Assembly: GCA_947623455.1 (NCBI GenBank)
Contig: OX392530.1
Span: forward strand, 2,579,501-2,643,500
Length of the DNA: 64,000 bases
Direction of reading: 5' to 3'
From: Mimachlamys varia
Taxonomy: Eukaryota > Mollusca > Bivalvia > Pectinida > Pectinidae
The first letter of the stretch is position 1; each line of letters starts with the position of its first letter. The notes beneath the pieces are model-generated. The model was not told where the DNA came from. It saw nothing but the letters and a program-made list of their open reading frames with translations, and ran no database searches. A program made the position numbers and the translations under genes. Of this stretch, positions 36,876 through 48,138 are shown piece by piece.

Positions 36876-39800
36876 CCCTGATCTATGTGAGCCCCTGATT
36901 CAGGGGTGGGGTATATCTATGTGAGCCCCTGTTGCAGAGTTGGGGGTATATCTATGTGAGCCATTGATTCAGGGATGGGGGTATATCTATGTGAGCCCCT
37001 GATTCAGGGGTGGGGGTATATCTATGTGAGCCCCTGATTCAGGTTTGGGTGTATATGTATGTGAGCCCTGATTCAGGTTTGGGGGTATATCTATGTGAGC
37101 CCCTGATTCAGGGGTGGGGGTATATCTATGTGAGCCCCTGATTCAGGGGTGAGGGTATATCTATGTGAGCCCCTGATTCAGGGGTGGGGGTATATCTATG
37201 TGAGCCCCTGATTCAGGGGTGGTGGTATATCTATGTGAGCCCCTGATTCAGGGTTGGGATATATCTATATGAGCCCCTGATTCAGGGGTGGGGGTATATC
37301 TATGTGAGCCCCTGATTCAGGGGTGGGGGTATATCTATGTGAGCCCCTGATTCAGGGGTGGGGGTATATCTATGTGAGCCCCTGATTCAGGGGTGGGGTA
37401 TATCTATGTGAGCCCCTGTTGCAGGGTTGGGGGTATATCTATGTGAGCCATTGATTCAGGGATGGGGGTATATCTATGTGAGCCCCTGATTCAGGGGTGG
37501 GGGTATATCTATGTGAGTCCCTGATTCAGGGGTGGGGTATATCTATGTGAGCCCCTGATTCAGGGGTGGGGTATATCTATGTGAGCCCCTGATTCAGGAG
37601 TGGGGGTATATCTATGTGAGCCCCTGATTCAGGGGTGGGGTATATCTATGTGAGCCCCTGATTCAGGGGTGGGGGTATATCTAGGTGAGCCCCAGATTCA
37701 GGGGTGGGGGTATATCTATGTGAGCCCCTGATTCAGGGGTGGGGGTATATCTATGTGAGCCCCTGATTCAGGGGTGGGGGTATATCTATGTGAGCCCCTG
37801 ATTCAGGGGTGGGGTATATCTATGTGAGCCCCTGTTGCAGGGTTGGGGGTATATCTATGTGAGCCATTGATTCAGGGATGGGGGTATATCTATGTGAGCC
37901 CCTGATTCAGGGGTGGGGGTATATCTATGTGAGTCCCTGATTCAGGGGTGGGGTATATCTATGTGAGCCCCTGATTCAGGGGTGGGGTATATCTATGTGA
38001 GCCCCTGATTCAGGGGTGGGGGTATATCTATGTGAGCCCCTGATTCAGGGGTGGGGGTATATCTATGTGAGCCCCAGATTCAGGGGTGGGGGTATATCTA
38101 TGTGAGCCCCTGATTCAGGGTTGGGATATATCTATGTGAGCCCCTGATTCAGGGGTGGGGGTATATCTATGTGAGCCCCTGATTCAGGGATGTGGTATAT
38201 CTATGTGAGCCCCTGATTCAGGGTTGGGGTATATCTATGTGAGCCCCTGATTCAGGGGTGGGGGTATATCTATGTGAGCCCCTGATTCAGGTTTGGGGGT
38301 ATATGTATGTGAGCCCCTGATTCAGGTTTGGGGGTATATCTATGTGAGCCCTTGATTCAGGGGTGGGGGTATATCTATGTGAGCCCCTGATTCAGGTTTG
38401 GGGGTATATCTATGTGATCCCCTGATTCAGGTTTGGGGGTATATCTATGTGAGCCCCTGATTCGGGTGTGTGGTATATATATATGAGCCCCTGATTCAGG
38501 TTTGGGGGTATATGTATGTGAGCCCCTGATTCAGGGATGTGGTATATCTATGTGAGCCCTTGATTCTGGGGTGGGGGTATATCTATGTGAGACCCTGATT
38601 CAGGTTTGGGGGTATTTCTATGTGAGCCCTGATTCTGGGGTGGGGGTATATCTATGTGAGCCACTGATTCTGGGGTGGGGTATATCTATGTGAGCCCCTG
38701 ATTGGGGTGTGTGGTATATCTATGTGAGCCCTGATTCAGGTTTGGGGGTATTTCTATGTGAGCCCCTGATTCTGGGGTGGGGGTATATCTATGTGAGCAC
38801 TGATTCAGGGTTGGGATATATCTATATGAGCCCCTGATTCAGGGGTGGGGGTATATCTATGTGAGCCCCTGATTCAGGGGTGGGGGTATATCTATGTGAG
38901 CCCCTGATTCAGGGGTGGGGGTATATCTATGTGAGCCCCTGATTCAGGGGTGGGGGTATATGTATGTGAGCCCCTGATTCAGGTTTGGGGGTATATCTAT
39001 GTGAGCCCCTGATTCATGGGTGGGGGTATATCTATGTGAGCCCCTGATTCAGGTTTGGGGGTATATCTATGTGATCCCCTGATTCAGGTTTGGGGGTATA
39101 TCTATGTGAGCCCCTGATTCGGGTGTGTGGTATATCTATATGAGCCCCTGATTCAGGTTTGGGGGTATATGTATGTGAGCCCCTGATTCAGGGATGTGGT
39201 ATATCTATGTGAGCCCTTGATTCTGGGGTGGGGGTATATCTATGTGAGGCCCTGATTCAGGTTTGGGGGTATTTCTATGTGAGCCCTGATTCTGGGGTGG
39301 GGGTATATCTATGTGAGCCACTGATTCTGGGGTGGGGTATATCTATGTGAGCCCCTGATTGGGGTGTGTGGTATATCTATGTGAGCCCTGATTCAGGTTT
39401 GGGGGTATTTCTATGTGAGCCCCTGATTCTGGGCTGGGGGTATATCTATGTGAGCACTGATTCAGGTTTTGGGGTATATCTATGTGAACCCCTGATTCAG
39501 GTTTGGCGGTATATCTATTTGAGCCCCTGATTCAGATTTGGGGGTATATCTTTGTGAGCCCCTGAATATGGGGTTGAGGTATATCTATATGAGCCCCTGA
39601 TTCAGGTTTGGGGGTATATCTATGTGAGCCCCTGATTCAGGTTTGGGGGTATATCTAAATGAGCCCCTGATTCTGGGGTGGGGGTATATCTATGTGAGCC
39701 CCTGATTCAGGAGTGGGCGTATATCTATATGAGCCCCTTATTATGGGGTGGGGGTATATCTATGTGAGCCCCTGATTCAGGGGTGGGGGTATATCTATGT

Positions 39801-42800
39801 GAGCCCCTGATTCGGATGTGTGGTATATCTATATGAGCCCCTGATTCAGGTTTGGGGGTATATGTATGTGAGCCCCTGATTCAGGTTTGGGGGTATATCT
39901 ATGTGAGCCCCTGATTCAGGGGTGGGGGTATATCTATGTGAGCCCCTGATTCAGGTTTGGGTGTATATGTATGTGAGCCCTGATTCAGGTTTGGGGGTAT
40001 ATCTATGTGAGCCCCTGATTCAGGGGTGGGGGTATATCTATGTGAGCCCCTGATTCAGGGGTGGGGGTATATCTATGTGAGCCCCTGATTCAGGGGTGGG
40101 GGTATATCTATGTGAGCCCCTGATTCAGGGGTGGTGGTATATCTATGTGAGCCCCTGATTCAGGGTTGGGATATATCTATATGAGCCCCTGATTCAGGGG
40201 TGGGGGTATATCTATGTGAGCCCCTGATTCAGGGGTGGGGGTATATCTATGTGAGCCCCTGATTCAGGGGTGGGGGTATATCTATGTGAGCCCCTGATTC
40301 AGGGGTGGGGTATATCTATGTGAGCCCCTGTTGCAGGGTTGGGGGTATATCTATGTGAGCCATTGATTCAGGGATGGGGGTATATCTATGTGAGCCCCTG
40401 ATTCAGGGGTGGGGGTATATCTATGTGAGTCCCTGATTCAGGGGTGGGGTATATCTATGTGAGCCCCTGATTCAGGGGTGGGGTATATCTATGTGAGCCC
40501 CTGATTCAGGGGTGGGGGTATATCTTTGTGAGCCCCTGATTCAGGGGTGGGGTATATCTATGTGAGCCCCTGATTCAGGGGTGGGGGTATATCTATGTGA
40601 GCCCCAGATTCAGGGGTGGGGGTATATCTATGTGAGCCCCTGATTCAGGGTTGGGATATATCTATGTGAGCCCCTGATTCAGGGGTGGGGGTATATCTAT
40701 GTGAGCCCCTGATTCAGGGATGTGGTATATCTATGTGAGCCCCTGATTCAGGGTTGGGGTATATCTATGTGAGCCCCTGATTCAGGGGTGGGGGTATATC
40801 TATGTGAGCCCCTGATTCAGGTTTGGGGGTATATGTATGTGAGCCCCTGATTCAGGTTTGGAGGTATATCTATGTGAGCCCCTGATTCAGGGGTGGGGGT
40901 ATATCTATGTGAGCCCCTGATTCAGGTTTGGGGGTATATCTATGTGATCCCCTGATTCAGGTTTGGGGGTATATCTATGTGAGCCCCTGATTCGGGTGTG
41001 TGGTATATCTATATGAGCCACTGATTCAGGTTTGGGGGTATATGTATGTGAGCCCCTGATTCAGGGATGTGGTATATCTATGTGAGCCCTTGATTCTGGG
41101 GTGGGGGTATATCTATGTGAGGCCCTGATTCAGGTTTGGGGGTATTTCTATGTGAGCCCTGATTCTGGGGTGGGGGTATATCTATGTGAGCCACTGATTC
41201 TGGGGTGGGGTATATCTATGTGAGCCCCTGATTGGGGTGTGTGGTATATCTATGTGAGCCCTGATTCAGGTTTGGGGGTATTTCTATGTGAGCCCCTGAT
41301 TCTGGGCTGGGGGTATATCTATGTGAGCACTGATTCAGGTTTTGGGGTATATCTATGTGAACCCCTGATTCAGGTTTGGCGGTATATCTATTTGAGCCCC
41401 TGATTCAGATTTGGGGGTATATCTTTGTGAGCCCCTGATTATGGGGTTGAGGTATATCTATATGAGCCCCTGATTCAGGTTTGGGGGTATATCTATGTGA
41501 GCCCCTGATTCAGGTTTGGGGGTATATCTAAATGAGCCCCTGATTCTGGGGTGGGGGTATATCTATGTGAGCCCCTGATTCAGGAGTGGGGGTATATCTA
41601 TATGAGCCCCTTATTATGGGGTGGGGGTATATCTATGTGAGCCCCTGATTCAGGGGTGGGGGTATATCTATGTGAGCCCCTGATTCGGATGTGTGGTATA
41701 TCTATATGAGCCCCTGATTCAGGTTTGGGGGTATATGTATGTGAGCCCCTGATTCAGGTTTGGGGGTATATCTATGTGAGCCCCTGATTCAGGGGTGGGG
41801 GTATATCTATGTGAGCCCCTGATTCAGGTTTGGGTGTATATGTATGTGAGTCCCTGATTCAGGGTTGGGGTATATCTATGTGAGCCCCTGATTCAGGGGT
41901 GGGGGTATATCTATGTGAGCCCCTGATTCAGGTTTGGGGGTATATGTATGTGAGCCCCTGATTCAGGTTTGGGGGTATATCTATGTGAGCCCCTGATTCA
42001 GGAGTGGGGGTATATCTATGTGAGCCCCTGATTCAGGTTTGGGGGTATATCTATGTGATCCCCTGATTCAGGTTTGGGGGTATATCTATGTGAGCCCCTG
42101 ATTCGGGTGTGTGGTATATCTATATGAGCCCCTGATTCAGGTTTGGGGGTATATGTATGTGAGCCCCTGATTCAGGGATGTGGTATATCTATATTAGCCT
42201 CTGATGCAGGTTTGGGGGTATATCTATGTGAGCCCCTGATTCGGGTGTGTGGTATATCTATATGAGCCCCTGATTCAGGTTTGGGGGTATATGTATGTGA
42301 GCCCCTGATTCAGGGATGTGGTATATCTATGTGAGCCCTTGATTCTGGGGTGGGGGTATATCTATGTGAGGCCCTGATTCAGGTTTGGGGGTATTTCTAT
42401 GTGAGCCCTGATTCTGGGGTGGGGGTATATATATGTGAGCCACTGATTCTGGGGTGGGGTATATCTATGTGAGCCCCTGATTGGGTTGTGTGGTATATCT
42501 ATGTGAGCCCTGATTCAGGTTTGGGGGGGGGGGGTATTTCTATGTGAGCCCCTGATTCTGGGGTGGGGGTATATCTATGTGAGCACTGATTCAGGTTTTG
42601 GGGTATATCTATGTGAACCCCTGATTCAGGGGTGGGGGTATATCTATTTGAGCCCCTGATTCAGGTTTGGGGGTATATCTATGTGAGCCCCTGATTATGG
42701 GGTTGAGGTATATCTATATGAGCCCCTGATTCAGGTTTGGGGGTATATCTATGTGAGACCCTGATTCAGGTTTGGGGGTATATCTAAATGAGCCCCTGAT

Positions 42801-44603
42801 TCTGGGGTGGGGGTATATCTATGTGAGCCCCTGATTCAGGGGTGGGGGTATATCTCTATGAGCCCCTGATTCAGGGGTGGGGGTATATCTATGTGAGCCC
42901 CTGATTCAGGGGTGGGGGTATATCTATGTGAGGCCCTGATTCAGGTTTGGGGGTATTTCTATGTGAGCCCTGATTCTGGGGTGGGGGTATATATATGTGA
43001 GCCACTGATTCTGGGGTGGGGTATATCTATGTGAGCCCCTGATTGGGTTGTGTGGTATATCTATGTGAGCCCTGATTCAGGTTTGGGGGGGGGGGGGGGG
43101 TATTTCTATGTGAGCCCCTGATTCTGGGGTGGGGGTATATCTATGTGAGCACTGATTCAGGTTTTGGGGTATATCTATGTGAACCCCTGATTCAGGGGTG
43201 GGGGTATATCTATTTGAGCCCCTGATTCAGGTTTGGGGGTATATCTATGTGAGCCCCTGATTATGGGGTTGAGGTATATCTATATGAGCCCCTGATTCAG
43301 GTTTGGGGGTATATCTATGTGAGACCCTGATTCAGGTTTGGGGGTATATCTAAATGAGCCCCTGATTCTGGGGTGGGGGTATATCTATGTGAGCCCCTGA
43401 TTCAGGGGTGGGGGTATATCTCTATGAGCCCCTGATTCAGGGGTGGGGGTATATCTATGTGAGCCCCTGATTCAGGGGTGGGGGTATATCTATGTGAGCC
43501 CCTGATTCGGATGTGTGGTATATCTATATGAGCCCCTGATTCAGGTTTGGGGGTATATGTATATGAGCCCCTGATTCAGGAGTGGGGGTATATCTATGTG
43601 AGCTCCTGATTCAGGTTTGGGGGTATATATATATGAGCCCCTGATTCAGGAGTGGGGGTATATCTATGTGAGCTCCTGATTCAGGTTTAGGGGTATATAT
43701 ATATGAGCCCCTGATTCAGGGTTGGGGTATATCTATATGAGCCCCTGATTCAGGTTTGGGGGTATATGTATATGAGCCCCTGATTCAGGTTTGGGGATAT
43801 ATCTATATGATACCCTGATTCAGGTTTAGGGGTATATATATATGAGCCCCTGATTCAGGAGTGGGGGTATATCTATGTGAGCCCCTGATTCAGGAGTGGG
43901 GGTATATCTATGTGAGCCCTGATTCTGGGGTGGGGATATATCTATATGATACCCTGATTCAGGAGTGGGGGTATATCTATGTGATACCCTGATTCTGGGG
44001 TGGGGGTATATCTATGTGAGCCCCTGATTCAGGGGTGGGGGTATATCTATGTGAGCTCCTGATTCAGGGGTGGGGGTATATCTATATGATACCCTGATTC
44101 TGGGGTGGGGGTATATCTATGTGAGCTCCTGATTCAGGGGTGGGGGTATATCTATGTGAGCCCCTGATTCAGGGGTGGGGGTATATCTATGTGAGCTCCT
44201 GATTCAGGGGTGGGGGTATATCTATATGATACCCTGATTCAGGGGTGGGGGTATATCTATGTGAGCTCCTGATTCTGGGGTGGGGGTATATCTATATGAT
44301 ACCCTGATTCTGGGGTGGGGGTATATCTATGTGAGCCCCTGATTCAGGGGTGGGGTATATCTATGTGATACCCTGATTCTGGGGTGGGGGTATATCTATA
44401 TGATACCCTGATTCAGGGGTGGGGGTATATCTATGTGAGCCCCTGATTCAGGAGTGGGGGTATATCTATATGATACCCTGATTCTGGGGTGGGATATATC
44501 TATATGATACCCTGATTCAGGGGTGGGGGTATATCTATATGTGACCCTGATTCAGGGGTGGGGTATATCTATATGATACCCTGATTCAGGGGTGGGGTAT
44601 ATC
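36876..44603. repeat. 7.7-kb minisatellite of ~36-bp units, about 215 copies, with higher-order structure
   Basis: The unit is GTATATCTATGTGAGCCCCT plus GATTCAGGGGTGGGGG, with lengths of 34-36 bp from G-run variation. Each standard unit contains the quasi-palindrome CCCCTGATTCAGGGG. Rare variants mark block duplications: CCCCTGTTGCAGGGTTGG at 37418, 37834 and 40330; GAGCCACTGATTCTGGGG at 38658, 39315, 41188, 42437 and 42999. In the last about 700 bp TGATACCCTGATTC units dominate. It follows the 30-bp array with no unique DNA between, and ends about 1.46 kb before the Kv2 start codon. Confidence 0.96.
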
Positions 44604-45600
44604 TCTGAGACTCCGCTCACCCTGTTTTTATTGTTTGTATTATTGTAATTACATAATCATCCATTGCAAAATTAGTTCGAATCTTGTGAGCATTGATATT
44701 CAGACCACGACGACAGTGTGGGAAGATTTTCCTCCGCATGCGTGTATACATGTACATATTCACTGTATGGTAGAAATATGCACGATCATATAGCCCGATA
44801 TATCTAATAATAACCAATAACAGCAAAGTAAATTTAAACGAAGCTGTTTTACACATACCGCTGTTAAATTGTTTTATAAATATCGCTACTAATTGTCTAT
44901 TACATGTAGTTAAGTCCCTAATTAATCAGGGAATTCTTCATGTTCAAATAATTCTCATTGTCGGCATCTCAAATACGCTTATCATATATCGTTTTATGCA
45001 AGAAATTTAATAAAAAGCAATAAATCGGATAATCCACTGTAAAAGAGCAAACAATGCTAAAATATCATCATTGCTTGTACAAATCTACCCATCGTTACAA
45101 AACAGGGGGCGGTGGGGCCTGTAAGGGGTGCTAATTGGTAGTAATGACAGACTCTCGTGGCACCCTAATCTCTTACTGATCTAGTGGGAACTGTACATGT
45201 TACCACACCCTATTTCCCTCCTAGCCCCTGGGGGAGGGGGGAGGCTGTCCTACTGCCGGTACAGCACTTTTGTGTGGCTCTATCGCCCCGCACCTGTTAC
45301 CTGTATGTTAATCAGTCCCTAACCCGATCAATGTGCCCGACAAACAGGTCGGTTAGCTCTACTTACACTCCCAACATAATCGATAGGTGTCATGATTTTT
45401 ATGGTTAAGTTATAATAGTCTCAATTTAGAGGTAACGATCCGTATTGTTTGTTTTTTTGCATGCAGCTTGTTGTCCTGACAGCCGTTTTAAGTGTTTCCC
45501 GCTCCAAACAACGATACACGTGCAGTCGTCAGTGACTTGGTTATGCTGTCGTCATACGTGAAAATACGTCACACTGTCCTGTTATGATGTTTCAGCTATA

Positions 45601-45727
45601 TGACGTCACTGTGAACGAAGATGCTTGAATTGTGGACCATATGACGTCATGCTCACCTTGTGTCGTGTATTTTGTGTCCGTGTCCTATTCTGACATTTTA
45701 GTCAATGTCGTTATGCCTATGACGTCA
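45601..45727. promoter_or_regulatory. Cluster of three TGACGTCA (CRE-type) palindromes upstream of Kv2
   Basis: Exact TGACGTCA occurs at 45601-45608, 45642-45649 and 45720-45727, about 340-470 bp upstream of the Kv2 ATG. This 8-mer is the canonical binding site for CREB/ATF bZIP factors. That it regulates the channel gene is inference: the same 8-mer is unusually common across the whole window, so these may be repeat-derived. No TATA box or transcription start was identified. Confidence 0.4.
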
Positions 45728-45846
45728 TTTGACCTCTAAGTACTTTATGTGAGTCCATTCCAATCGCCTGCCGCCTGTAAACTCCCGCGCCTCCTTGTTG
45801 TCTCTTGTGTACTCCAAGTTCCGGTCTGTGAGTAATTTGCTTGATT

Positions 45847-45891
45847 TGACCTTGCGAATGTTTATGACCTTGACCTTTTGACCTTTGACCT
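45847..45891 (-). promoter_or_regulatory. Cluster of five TGACCT (AGGTCA) nuclear-receptor half-sites
   Basis: TGACCT begins at 45847, 45865, 45871, 45879 and 45886, which is AGGTCA on the minus strand. The 45879/45886 pair has DR1 spacing, 45871/45879 DR2, and 45865/45871 abut. DR1 and DR2 are binding arrangements of RXR, HNF4 and COUP-TF type receptors. The cluster lies about 180-220 bp upstream of the Kv2 ATG. Similar GACCTTGACC words occur in the dispersed bivalve repeat, so repeat origin is a real alternative. Confidence 0.35.
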
Positions 45892-46066
45892 ATTTGCCAG
45901 ACCAAAACATTGAACAGACTTCAAGTGATGCATTTTATATGAAAACGTCTTGAACATTTCTACTTCTTTTTTTCTCTTACTTTATTTTATCACTTTTTTA
46001 TTCTTATATTTTATCCAAGAAACTTTTTTTTTCAAATTTTAACATTGATTAAAACTAATAACTACA

Positions 46067-46981
46067 ATGTTTATAAACCACAGCTCGGGGTCCGGGCAGG
46101 GTCGGGACAGTGATGCGGGACATTTAACTTTAACTTCCTCGCGGGGAGCTGCGCTACGTCAACAGGAAAAACGCAAACGTGACTCGGTAGGGAGCAGTGA
46201 GAAATCTACACCAAAGGATTCCGCTACTACTCGTAAGCTACGGGAACCGAGTAGTAGACAGGAGGTAAAAATAGCACCCAACCCTGTTAGCACTGCTGCT
46301 GCACTTCCAGTATATCCGCTAGGCGTATCAAACACGACCTTTGAGAATGTATCCTCTATGGCACATCCGTCAGTGACTATGGGTGTTCCGGGGGAAGTAG
46401 ACCTACAGAATACACAGCAACAGTTTAATTCACGTTATTATTCCACGGAGCTGAATGGATCCACACCGGATTTTAATGGAATTAATCGAAGCAAGCAAAT
46501 TATGAAGCGGGTGATATTAAACGTTGGAGGGGTGAAACACGAGGTGATGTGGCGGACTCTGGATCGTATGCCACATACCCGGCTAGGGAAGCTCCGGTCC
46601 TGTAACACGCCGGAGAGCATCCTGGAGATATGTGACGACTATTCCTTAGCGGAGAATGAATATTTCTTTGATCGACACCCCAGATCTTTTGCTTCCATTC
46701 TAAACTTCTATCGCACGGGTAAACTTCATTTAGTGGAGGAGATGTGTGTGTTATCATTCAGTGAAGATCTCGAATATTGGGGAGTTGACGAGTTATACCT
46801 CGAGTCGTGTTGTCAACACAAATACCACCAGAAAAAGGAGCATGTTTATGAGGAAATTCGTAAGGAGGCCGAAAGTCTCCGTCAAAGGGACGAGGAGGAT
46901 TTCGGTACGGGTGCTCTCGCCAAATGGCGCCAGAAAATATGGGATTTATTAGAAAAACCAACCACTTCTATGGCTGCGAGG
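46067..46981 (+). CDS. Shab: Shab/Kv2-type voltage-gated potassium channel, first coding exon (partial gene)
   Basis: The exon encodes 305 residues from ATG 46067 (A at -3) to AGG 46979-46981, then a GTAAGT donor in phase 0. Residues 1-145 are a Ser/Thr- and Gln-rich, poorly conserved N-terminus. Residues about 148-252 form the complete T1 (BTB) tetramerisation domain, starting [12 protein letters not shown] and including NEYFFDRHP and [11 protein letters not shown]. The inter-subunit zinc motif HX5CX20CC of Kv2/3/4 channels is intact: H221, C227, C248, C249. [14 protein letters not shown] and the [13 protein letters not shown] linker are hallmarks of Kv2 (Drosophila Shab, vertebrate KCNB1). 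The exon stops just before S1, where I recall an intron in KCNB genes. S1-S6, the voltage sensor and the pore are outside the window. Known role of the family: slow delayed-rectifier K+ current in neurons and muscle plasma membrane. The frame also runs 17 codons past the donor to a stop; I treat that as intron read-through. The family call is firm; the exact start is likely but unproven. Confidence 0.95.
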
Positions 46982-46987
46982 GTAAGT
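46982..46987 (+). other. 5' splice donor of Kv2 intron 1
   Basis: GTAAGT follows GAGG immediately, a near-perfect match to the metazoan donor consensus. Cutting here leaves the Kv2 frame in phase 0, directly after the AAR residues that precede transmembrane segment S1 in the family. An alternative cut one base upstream would use GGTAAG and is much weaker. Confidence 0.88.
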
Positions 46988-47470
46988 ATGGTTTTTATTC
47001 AAAATATTTCTTTGATTTGTATTTTTTTGTATTAGTTTTTTGCACATTTTACTTGTAATGGTAGTTTTCTTAAGATGTATTTATGGCCAAAAAGCTCGTG
47101 GAAAACAAGTTTTTATTTGATGTATTTACGGCGAGAGAGCTCGTGGAAAGTATGACTGTTATATAGAGACAACCCATCGCTTTTATACCATCTGTTACTT
47201 GTCTATACGCAACACAATACAGAGTTATTATCCACATGCAATTCCGAATCGGGTATTGGCCCTGTGCTAATACTCAGGGCCCAATTCTACACGTGTTCTC
47301 CGTTCCCTATGTACGGCCCTATCACGCCGCCAGACAAAAGCATAGTCATCTTAACCAGTCATATCTTTTATACAAAATATGAAAAATTAAAAGTTATCTT
47401 AGTTTTTTACTTGGATTAAGAATAAGCAGGTATGTCAGTGATACATACATAATTATAAATAGATAACCAT

Positions 47471-48138
47471 ATCTACTGGTGCAACTAACGAGGGTTTTAT
47501 ATGGTGTAGCTAGCGAGAGTTATAGATGGTGCAGCTAGCGACGGTTGTAGATGGTGTAGCTAGTGAGCTAGATGGTGCAGCTCGCGACGGTTATAGATGG
47601 TGTAGCTCGCGAGGGTTATACATGGTTCAACTAGCGAGGGTTATAGATGGTGCAACTAGCGAGGGTTATAGATGGTGCAACAAGCGAGGGTTATAGATGG
47701 TGCAACAAGCGAGGGTTATAGATCGTGCAACTAGCGAGGGTTATAGATGGTGCAACTCGCGAAGGTTATAGATCGTGCAACTAGCGAGGGTATTAGATGG
47801 TGCAACTAGCGAGGGTTATAGATGGTGCATCTCGCGAGGGTTATAGATGGTGTAACTCGCGAAGGTTATAGATGGTGTAGCTCCTGAGGGTTATAGATGG
47901 TGCAACTAGCAAAGATTATAGATGGTGTAGTTCGCGAGGGTTATAGATGGTGTAGCTTGTGAGGGTTATAGATGGTCAGCTCGCGAGGGTTATAGATGCT
48001 GTAGCTAGCGAGGGTTATAGATGGTGTAGCTTGTGAGGTTTATAGATGGTGTAGCTTGTGAGGGTTATAGATGGTGCAACTAGAAAGGGTTGTTCAGCTA
48101 GCGAGGGTCATAGATGGTGAAGCTAGCTAGGGTTATAG
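47471..48138. repeat. 25-bp minisatellite in presumed Kv2 intron, about 27 copies
   Basis: The unit is AGCGAGGGTTATAGATGGTG plus CAACT. CAACT alternates with TAGCT, and AGCGAGG with CGCGAGG or TGTGAGG. It begins about 490 bp after the splice donor. Confidence 0.92.

Larger units (their letters stand above)
44604..46066. other. Intergenic DNA and putative 5' flank of Kv2
   Basis: This is the stretch between the end of the 36-bp array and the Kv2 start codon. It holds a GC-richer patch at about 45100-45300 with G- and C-runs, then the TGACGTCA and TGACCT clusters listed separately, then a T-rich stretch at 45960-46045 just before the ATG that could be 5' UTR or a polypyrimidine tract of an upstream intron. 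No upstream exon could be assigned. Confidence 0.5.

Noticed and set aside
34894..36924. 676-codon open frame rich in YQYWYREVIL and HTVSILVQRS
   Set aside because: It lies wholly within the 30-bp array. The period is a multiple of three and the unit has no stop in several frames, so long frames arise on both strands; it switches repeat phase wherever a unit loses bases.
46982..47035. Continuation of the Kv2 frame past AGG 46981
   Set aside because: The extra 17 codons start at a strong GTAAGT donor and do not resemble Kv2 segment S1. They are read as intron.
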